DNA from: Bacillota bacterium
Lineage (GTDB): Bacteria; Armatimonadota; Hebobacteria; Hebobacterales; Hebobacteraceae
NCBI GenBank assembly: GCA_030597345.1
Contig: JAUVSA010000160.1
Location: forward strand, 1 to 5,237
Direction: 5' to 3'
DNA length: 5,237 nucleotides
Shown here: piece after piece, positions 1 through 4,118 of the stretch
Layout of the letters: each line of letters opens with the position of its first letter
Position numbering within the stretch: the stretch's first letter is position 1
The notes under the pieces: model-generated
Database searches by the model: none
Seen by the model: only the letters and a program-made list of their open reading frames with translations
Told to the model about the DNA's origin: nothing
Translations under genes and position numbers: made by a program

Positions 1-317
1 AGAAGAGCGCGAAGGAGACCGAGGAGGAGACGGCAGAGGCAGAGGCGGAGGCAGAGGCGGAGGCAGAGGCGGAGGCCGAAGAAGGCGTGGACGCGGCGGC
101 TGAGGAAGGCGAGAAGGTGGTCCCCGAAGAGGGAGATGAGCCGAGGGACGAGCCGAGTGATGAGCCGAGGGACGAGCCGAGTGATGAGCCGAGGGACGAC
201 CCGAGGGATGAGACGGGGGATGAGCCGGGAGATGAGCCGAGGGATGAGCCGAGTGATGAGACGAGGGATGAGAGCACGCGAGCGGCGCCAAAGGATGGAT
301 CTGAGCGCTCCGAATAG
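1..317 (+). CDS. C-terminal end of an unidentified protein with a long acidic low-complexity tail (5' end outside window)
   Basis: The frame read from base 3 is open from the left edge to the TAG at 315-317, so this is the last ~104 residues of a larger protein. A GTG at 87 could be called a start, but codon pattern and composition run unbroken through it, so I treat it as internal. The visible part has no folded domain. It begins KSAKETEEET, continues as alternating Glu-Ala, then repeats of Asp-Glu-Pro-Arg/Ser, and ends in a polar segment with some Arg and Lys. The tail is strongly acidic and presumably disordered. Such tails occur on many unrelated proteins, including some ribosomal proteins and other nucleic-acid-binding proteins, so the parent protein cannot be named from this piece. 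It converges on the minus-strand iron operon with only 18 bp between the two stop codons. I am confident that it is coding and have no functional assignment. Confidence 0.7.
   Translation, partial: KSAKETEEETAEAEAEAEAEAEAEAEEGVDAAAEEGEKVVPEEGDEPRDEPSDEPRDEPSDEPRDDPRDETGDEPGDEPRDEPSDETRDESTRAAPKDGSERSE
33..77 (+). repeat. Ala-Glu codon repeat (12-bp period in part)
   Basis: Alternating GCA/GCG/GCC and GAG codons encode a run of Ala-Glu pairs. From about base 39 the unit GCAGAGGCGGAG (12 bp) recurs three times, so this is a tandem repeat and not only a biased amino-acid choice. It lies in frame inside the partial gene at the left edge, so gain or loss of whole units would change tail length without a frameshift. 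Confidence 0.75.
135..278 (+). repeat. Six tandem copies of a 24-bp unit encoding DEPRDEPS-like octapeptides
   Basis: Six consecutive 24-bp units start at 135, 159, 183, 207, 231 and 255. The first two are identical; the others differ by several substitutions with no indels. Each unit is itself two 12-bp halves (consensus GATGAGCCGAGG), so the array can also be read as twelve 12-bp units. The protein reading is DEPRDEPS, DEPRDEPS, DEPRDDPR, DETGDEPG, DEPRDEPS, DETRDEST. Array length is an exact multiple of three and units keep frame, consistent with growth by slippage or unequal recombination under selection to stay open. The identical first two copies suggest recent duplication. Confidence 0.9.
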
Positions 318-335
318 CTGTTCCCGATATGGCGC

Positions 336-1079
336 TCACTGCCCGCGGCGGCCTCGCCGAAACCGCCTGCCCCACCCCCGAAATGGCCGAGGGAACCACG
401 AAGGCGGACGGACCGGCTGCCCTCCGGTCAGTCGCACGTAGATATCCTGCGCAGTCTCCCGATCCACGGCGATCTGGCGCTCGCCCATCCGGAACACATA
501 GGAAGGGAACTTCTGCACCAGCACGATGCGCGCTCCCGGGATCGCCCCCATCGCCAGCATGCGCTGCATCATCTGTCTCCGGCCGCTGTGCAGGTAGGCA
601 ATTACGCCGCCCTGACCCGGCACCAGGTCTGACAGCGCGGACACGGCTTTCCCCGCCTCCCGCGCGCCGGCATGGCAGCATTCGCCGGGAGGTATGGGGC
701 TTCCGTGGGGACATACCTTGGGGTGTCCGAGAAGGGTGCAGATCTCATCGTCGATGCCTGTTCTCAGGAGGTGCTCGAACTTGCACGCGGCTTCCGTCGC
801 GACCGACTCCCGCAGGTCGAGCACATCAACCAGGAGGCGCTCCGCCAGCCGCTCCCGTCGTACGACCACAGACGCCTCTCGCTCTCCGGTGCTGGTCAGA
901 GACAGCATGTCGGACTCCTGTTGAGCCAGACCGGCGGTCAGCAGCTCGGGCACGGCCGCGTCCCTGTCCTCTGTCTCCAATTCGCTGAGCGGCAAGCATG
1001 CCGCGTTCCCCTCTTCTCGCATCACCCACAGGTTGGCAAGAAGCTCCTCCGCTGCCTCACTCAATTCCACTTCGGGCAT
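336..1079 (-). CDS. DtxR-like / FeoA fusion protein with a degenerate DNA-binding half; last gene of the feo operon
   Basis: This 247-residue protein has three parts. Residues ~5-70 align loosely with the DtxR winged helix, but the helix-turn-helix region is about 5 residues shorter than in the operon's first gene and lacks its T-P-A-S-V-T recognition-helix pattern. Residues ~72-130 are a DtxR dimerisation/metal domain (ERLAERLLVDVL, then EAACKFEH). By alignment with DtxR the primary-site residues C99, E102 and H103 are kept and E80 is kept, but both ancillary-site histidines are replaced (E76, T95). A cysteine-rich linker follows, CPHGSPIPPGECC (123-135). Residues ~147-219 are a FeoA (SH3-like) domain, and a strongly basic tail ends the protein. 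The ATG overlaps the feoB stop (TAATG) and has GGAG at 1093-1090, 10 nt upstream, so translation is probably coupled to feoB. FeoA domains are thought to act on FeoB in the cytoplasm. I infer a metal-responsive FeoA-type accessory; a second repressor remains possible. Confidence 0.85.
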   Translation of the reverse strand: MPEVELSEAAEELLANLWVMREEGNAACLPLSELETEDRDAAVPELLTAGLAQQESDMLSLTSTGEREASVVVRRERLAERLLVDVLDLRESVATEAACKFEHLLRTGIDDEICTLLGHPKVCPHGSPIPPGECCHAGAREAGKAVSALSDLVPGQGGVIAYLHSGRRQMMQRMLAMGAIPGARIVLVQKFPSYVFRMGERQIAVDRETAQDIYVRLTGGQPVRPPSWFPRPFRGWGRRFRRGRRGQ

Positions 1080-3115
1080 TAGATTCGCACTCCAAGGCTA
1101 GTTAGGGTCAGATTCAACAGGAAGCCTACCCCGAACGCGAAGGGCAGAATGATCGCCGCCACGGCAACCGCGGTCCGCCAGCCCCGCTCTTTTAGCATCA
1201 CCATGAACTGGGCGATACACGGCACGAAGAGAGTGATCGTCACCATCGCCACGACCAGCGGCACACCGGAGACTGCCTCTGACGATTGCACTTGGTCGAA
1301 GATTCGGGCCGCGCCGTAGTCGCGCCGGAAGAAGCCGAACAGAAACGCCTCCGCGGCCTGATCGGGAAGCCCAATCAGGTTCACCGCCGGCCGAAGAGCG
1401 GCCACGGCCAGCCGGAAGAGATGAGTTAGCTCGCCAATCCAGATGACGACGCTCGCCAGCAAGAAGAGAGGAATCACCTCGGCCGCGTACCACCGGACAC
1501 GGGCGAAGGTCTTCAGCACTACGTTGCGCAGCGAGGGCCATCGCATGGGCGGGATCTCCAGGTAGAACCTCGCCTCCTCGCCCGGCAGCAGACGCGCCGC
1601 CAGGAATCCGGACATCAGGAATACTCCGAGCACCACGCCGCCCCATATGGCCATGCCCAGGGGATGTCTGGAGAGGAGGCCGATAATGACCCCCAACTGG
1701 GCCGAACACGGGACCGCGAGTGCGAGCAGGAAAGTTGCAATCACGCGCTGGCGGCGGGTGTCCAGTACTCGTGTCACCAGCGTCGCCATCGTGTCACAGC
1801 CAAGTCCGAGGACTATGGGAATCACGGCCCGTCCGGACAGGCCGAGCCGCTTGAAGACACGATCCACCAACAGCGCCAGTCGGGGGAGATAGCCGCTGTC
1901 TTCCATCACCGCGAACATCAGGAAGAACGCACCTACCAGGGGCAGCACGATGGCGATAGCGTACCTCAGCCCGAGGGTGATCAGCCCGTATTCGCCGACG
2001 AACAAGAGGGACCACGTGGGCCAGGGCAGCACGCTTTCGACGAGGTTGGTCGCCACGGGAGTAACGTAGCGATCGAAGACCTGCCGCTCCAGGAAGTCCA
2101 CCAATACCCCGGCGCCGAGCCGGCCCACAAACAGGTAGAGCCCGAAGTAGAGCACTGCCGCCAGAATGAGAAGCCCCGCGATGGGATGCATCGCGAGCCG
2201 CCCCAGCGTCTCGGCGAAGCTCGCGCGGACCTGTCGGCCTGTGCTGCGCATCGCCCTCTTAGCGATGGCGTCGGCCGCTTGCTGGCGGGCCACCGCGAGG
2301 GGATAGGAAAGAGGATGGTGGTAGCGCGCTTCTGTCTCTGCGACGATTCGCTCGATGTCGGTCAACGCCTGTGCATCGGCCTGCCGAACCCGTTCCCACA
2401 TCCCTTCATCTCGCTGCAGAAGCAGCAGGGCAACCGCGCGCGGCCTGAGACCGTACCCGGCCCCCAGCAGCTCCTCGACCCTCGCTATCGCTGACTCGAT
2501 CGGTTCCGGATACTCCACAACGAAGCTGGATGCAGCGGGAGCATCGCCGCCCACGAGTGCTCTCAGCCGCTCGATGCCTACGCCGTTTGCCGCTGCCGTG
2601 GCAACTACGGGGATGCCCAGGTCGGTGGACAACCGCTCTGGGTCGAAGCTCAGGCCTGCCCGCGCCGCCTCGTCTATGATGTTGAGGTCGAGCGCCAGCG
2701 GCGCCCCGGCCTCAATGAGCTGGAAAGTAAGGGGGAGAGCGCGGCTCAGGTTCTTGGCATCGACGACGTGGAGCAGCAGGCCGGGCGGATCGTCCAACAG
2801 CATGTCCCGCGCGACGCGCTCATCCTCCGAGAAAGGAGTCAGGGAGTAGGCGCCGGGGCAGTCCACTACCTCCAGCAGCGTGTCGCCGACACGGGCCTGG
2901 CCCCGCGCAACCTCAACCGTGGTGCCCGGGTAGTTGGAGACCGCTACATAGGACCCTGTGAGCTGGTTGAAGATCGCGCTCTTCCCGACATTGGGGGAGC
3001 CGAAGAGCATGAGCTTTCGCGTCCTCGTCGCAGGAGCGAACGGACAGCTTTCGCACCCGCACCGGCGGAAACCCATCAACAACCGGCTCACAAATCGCCG
3101 CGCCCGAGCGCTCAC
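1079..3115 (-). CDS. feoB: Ferrous iron transport protein B (FeoB), non-canonical subtype
   Basis: FeoB imports Fe(II) across the cytoplasmic membrane and carries a cytoplasmic GTPase domain. With the GTG at 3115 the protein has 678 residues. The N-terminus holds a CGCESCP cysteine cluster (C19, C21, C24). The G domain follows: G1 GSPNVGKS (39-46), G2 NYPGTT (61-66), G3 DCPG (85-88, usually DLPG), G4 NIID (145-148). A helical linker leads to a multi-span membrane region from about residue 305 to the end. Gate-type cysteines are present in GLGCD (C440), VPCSAQ (C470) and FVPCIAQ (C633). The segment RRDYGAA (597-603) stands where classical FeoB has a different, KE-containing motif. The frame stays open to 3196, but that would overlap the upstream gene by 80 bp. 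The GTG follows the upstream TAG by 1 nt and has GGAG/GGAGG at 5 and 10 nt, so I chose it; an ATG at 3076 (665 residues) is the alternative. The family call is very secure; the metal is inferred. Confidence 0.95.
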   Translation of the reverse strand: MSARARRFVSRLLMGFRRCGCESCPFAPATRTRKLMLFGSPNVGKSAIFNQLTGSYVAVSNYPGTTVEVARGQARVGDTLLEVVDCPGAYSLTPFSEDERVARDMLLDDPPGLLLHVVDAKNLSRALPLTFQLIEAGAPLALDLNIIDEAARAGLSFDPERLSTDLGIPVVATAAANGVGIERLRALVGGDAPAASSFVVEYPEPIESAIARVEELLGAGYGLRPRAVALLLLQRDEGMWERVRQADAQALTDIERIVAETEARYHHPLSYPLAVARQQAADAIAKRAMRSTGRQVRASFAETLGRLAMHPIAGLLILAAVLYFGLYLFVGRLGAGVLVDFLERQVFDRYVTPVATNLVESVLPWPTWSLLFVGEYGLITLGLRYAIAIVLPLVGAFFLMFAVMEDSGYLPRLALLVDRVFKRLGLSGRAVIPIVLGLGCDTMATLVTRVLDTRRQRVIATFLLALAVPCSAQLGVIIGLLSRHPLGMAIWGGVVLGVFLMSGFLAARLLPGEEARFYLEIPPMRWPSLRNVVLKTFARVRWYAAEVIPLFLLASVVIWIGELTHLFRLAVAALRPAVNLIGLPDQAAEAFLFGFFRRDYGAARIFDQVQSSEAVSGVPLVVAMVTITLFVPCIAQFMVMLKERGWRTAVAVAAIILPFAFGVGFLLNLTLTSLGVRI
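1090..1093 (-). promoter_or_regulatory. Ribosome binding site of the terminal DtxR-like/FeoA gene, inside the feoB 3' end
   Basis: GGAG on the minus strand lies 10 nt before the ATG whose A is shared with the feoB TAA. It supports the ATG at 1079 as the real start and supports re-initiation by ribosomes finishing feoB. Confidence 0.5.
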
Positions 3116-3116
3116 T

Positions 3117-3782
3117 CTATCTCCGCCTCCGGGCTTGCTGCACTCTAATGGTGGCTGCCATCTGCGGCCCCAGCACCTGAGTGCTCCCCCCGACATCGAG
3201 CACGAGCGCGCCCTCCAGCGGCTCTCTGGACTTGACCCTAAGTCGTGCGCCGGGCAGGAGCTTCCGGTCCGCCAGATGCCGCACGACCTCCCGTGTTTCG
3301 TTCTCCAGCCGGACGATACTCAACGTCCGATTCAGAGGGGCATCGACTAAGCCGAAAGTCCGATCATCCGCATCGACATCCATCGGATTTCCGTGCGGGC
3401 ACGCGTCCGGTTCTCCCAGGGTCTCGGCGATGCGCCCCTCGACCGCGGGAGAGACCGCATGCTCCAACCGACACGCTTCGTCATGGGCCTCCTCCAGCGG
3501 CACGCCCAACACGTCGGTCAGCAGCCTCTCGGTCAGTCGGTGTCGGCGAATCAGCTCGCGCGCGTTCCGTTCGCCCGCCGGGGTCAGCGTGATGTTTCGA
3601 TATCGGCGATACGTGATCAGTCTGAGGTTCGACAGGCGCTTGAGCATTCCCGTCACGGAGGCGGGAGTAACACCCAGGTGCCGGGCCAGCCGAGTTGTGG
3701 AAACCCCGCCCGGGGTCCTGCCGAGGCGATGAATGGCCTCGACGTATTCCTCTACCGTTTGCGAGAGCGCCACCGTGGACAC
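3117..3782 (-). CDS. DtxR/IdeR-MntR family metal-dependent repressor with C-terminal FeoA domain; probable regulator of the feo operon
   Basis: From the GTG at 3782 this is a 221-residue, textbook DtxR-family protein. Residues ~5-70 form the winged helix-turn-helix (LARHLGVTPASVTGMLKRL at about 32-50). Residues ~75-135 form the dimerisation and metal-binding domain. Alignment with DtxR gives H81, E85, H100, C104, E107 and H108 for H79, E83, H98, C102, E105 and H106 with identical spacing. DtxR Met10 corresponds to E12, a carboxylate as in MntR. The signature CPHGNP is at 128-133, and a FeoA (SH3-like) domain covers ~148-214. When bound to Fe(II) or Mn(II) such proteins dimerise on operators and repress. 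C104 favours iron sensing, E12 leaves manganese open; the operon context favours iron. The frame extends to a TTG at 3809, but AAAGGAGG at 3798-3791 lies 8 nt before the GTG, which decides the start. It is the first gene of the operon, 1 nt before feoB, and its own promoter carries a DtxR-like operator, implying autorepression. Confidence 0.93.
   Translation of the reverse strand: MSTVALSQTVEEYVEAIHRLGRTPGGVSTTRLARHLGVTPASVTGMLKRLSNLRLITYRRYRNITLTPAGERNARELIRRHRLTERLLTDVLGVPLEEAHDEACRLEHAVSPAVEGRIAETLGEPDACPHGNPMDVDADDRTFGLVDAPLNRTLSIVRLENETREVVRHLADRKLLPGARLRVKSREPLEGALVLDVGGSTQVLGPQMAATIRVQQARRRR
3121..3130 (-). promoter_or_regulatory. Ribosome binding site deciding the feoB GTG start
   Basis: Two Shine-Dalgarno-like cores, GGAGG (3130-3126) and GGAG (3124-3121), lie 10 and 5 nt before the GTG at 3115, inside the run of Arg codons that ends the upstream regulator. 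No comparable core precedes the ATG at 3076. Confidence 0.6.
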
Positions 3783-3790
3783 CGCACCGG

Positions 3791-3798
3791 CCTCCTTT
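3791..3798 (-). promoter_or_regulatory. Strong ribosome binding site of the DtxR-family regulator
   Basis: AAAGGAGG on the minus strand, 8 nt upstream of the GTG at 3782. It would fall inside the coding region if the upstream TTG at 3809 were used, so it argues for the shorter 221-residue protein. Confidence 0.75.
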
Positions 3799-3818
3799 AG
3801 GATAGCCAACTTCTCGTT

Positions 3819-3832
3819 TTAGGTCCACCTAA
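3819..3832 (-). promoter_or_regulatory. DtxR-type operator of the feo operon (TTAGGT-CC-ACCTAA inverted repeat)
   Basis: A perfect 6-bp inverted repeat with a 2-bp centre lies directly downstream of the -10 box, covering the predicted transcription start (about 3827). The half-site TTAGGT is the outer half-site of DtxR/IdeR boxes. Read on the plus strand against the 19-bp DtxR consensus TTAGGTTAGCCTAACCTAA, bases 3819-3837 match 14 of 19 positions. The palindrome itself is shorter than the DtxR box, so spacing differs from the corynebacterial type. Position over the start site suits direct repression by the metal-loaded product of the first gene. This is inferred from sequence only. Confidence 0.8.
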
Positions 3833-3833
3833 C

Positions 3834-3861
3834 ATTATACCATGGATAGAGGAAACGTCAA
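3834..3861 (-). promoter_or_regulatory. Sigma-70-type promoter of the feo operon
   Basis: On the minus strand a -35 box TTGACG (3861-3856) and a perfect -10 box TATAAT (3839-3834) are separated by 16 nt, with an extended -10 TG one base before TATAAT. Transcription would start near 3827, leaving a leader of about 45 nt that contains the operator and the ribosome binding site. It is the clearest promoter in the window and should be strong when not repressed. Confidence 0.82.
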
Positions 3862-4064
3862 ACAGAGCTGCTGTGGTGCTTGTAGCGCGCGGAGGTAAAT
3901 GGGAATGGAGTTGGCTTTCGCGTTGTTTCAGTGAGACCAGGTGGGTGGGGATGTGCGCGATAAGTGAGAATGGCCGGGATGGGTGAGGGCGCCTGGCGCC
4001 GCTCGGGATCAGGCACGTGAGCGCCAGCGGGGCTGCACTGCTGCAGGCCCGCCGAGTGAGAGAA
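3862..4064. other. Non-coding spacer between the feo promoter and the hairpin after the ARPP-1 gene
   Basis: About 200 bp with no credible coding region on either strand. It contains several G-runs on the plus strand (around 3938-3996) and a GGCGCC-T-GGCGCC self-complementary stretch (about 3989-4001) with no T-run on either side. I recognise no RNA gene, riboswitch, repeat family or second promoter here. Upstream activator or regulator sites for feo could lie within it, but none is recognisable. Confidence 0.5.
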
Positions 4065-4097
4065 GCAGCGGGGGAAGAGGAATTCTCCCCCCGCCGC
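4065..4097 (-). terminator. Probable intrinsic terminator after the ARPP-1 family gene
   Basis: The arms GCGGGGG-AA-GAG (4068-4079) and CTC-CCCCCGC (4085-4094) pair as 10 base pairs with a 2-nt bulge and a 5-nt loop. Two more GC pairs lie outside one mismatch. It begins 21 nt after the ARPP-1 stop codon in the direction of transcription. The sequence after it on the minus strand is pyrimidine-rich (TTCTCTCACT) but has no proper T-run, so termination may be incomplete or the hairpin may instead protect the mRNA end. Confidence 0.5.
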
Positions 4098-4118
4098 ATG
4101 TTGCCACGGGGTCGTGAC

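Noticed and set aside
302..338. Inverted repeat TGAGCGC / GCGCTCA around the two convergent stop codons, considered as a shared bidirectional terminator.
   Set aside because: Only 7 bp with a 23-nt loop and no T-run on either side; too weak to call. No other terminator is visible in the 18-bp gap.
346..359. Small hairpin CGGCG-GCCT-CGCCG near the end of the last operon gene.
   Set aside because: It lies inside coding sequence for the basic C-terminal tail and is explained by Arg/Gly codon composition; no T-run follows.
136..441. Plus-strand frame reading MSRGTSRV repeats through the 24-bp array.
   Set aside because: It is the +1 shadow of the repeat array and runs on across the stop region into antisense of the last operon gene.
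1664..2494. Long plus-strand open frame opposite feoB.
   Set aside because: Antisense shadow of the feoB coding sequence caused by GC-rich codon use; its translation is polar low-complexity with no recognisable domain.
3116..3196. Longer feoB reading frame back to an ATG-like start at 3196.
   Set aside because: It would overlap the regulator by about 80 bp, adds low-quality sequence unlike FeoB, and ignores the well-placed ribosome binding site before GTG 3115.
3891..3934. GGAGG followed by ATG (3899 or 3905) on the plus strand, giving a 9-11 codon peptide ending in TGA.
   Set aside because: Very short, no conserved pattern, no promoter seen and opposite to the surrounding genes; most likely chance.
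3938..3996. G-runs on the plus strand considered as a G-quadruplex element.
   Set aside because: Runs are uneven and mostly interrupted; in GC-rich DNA this is expected by composition and nothing nearby supports a role.
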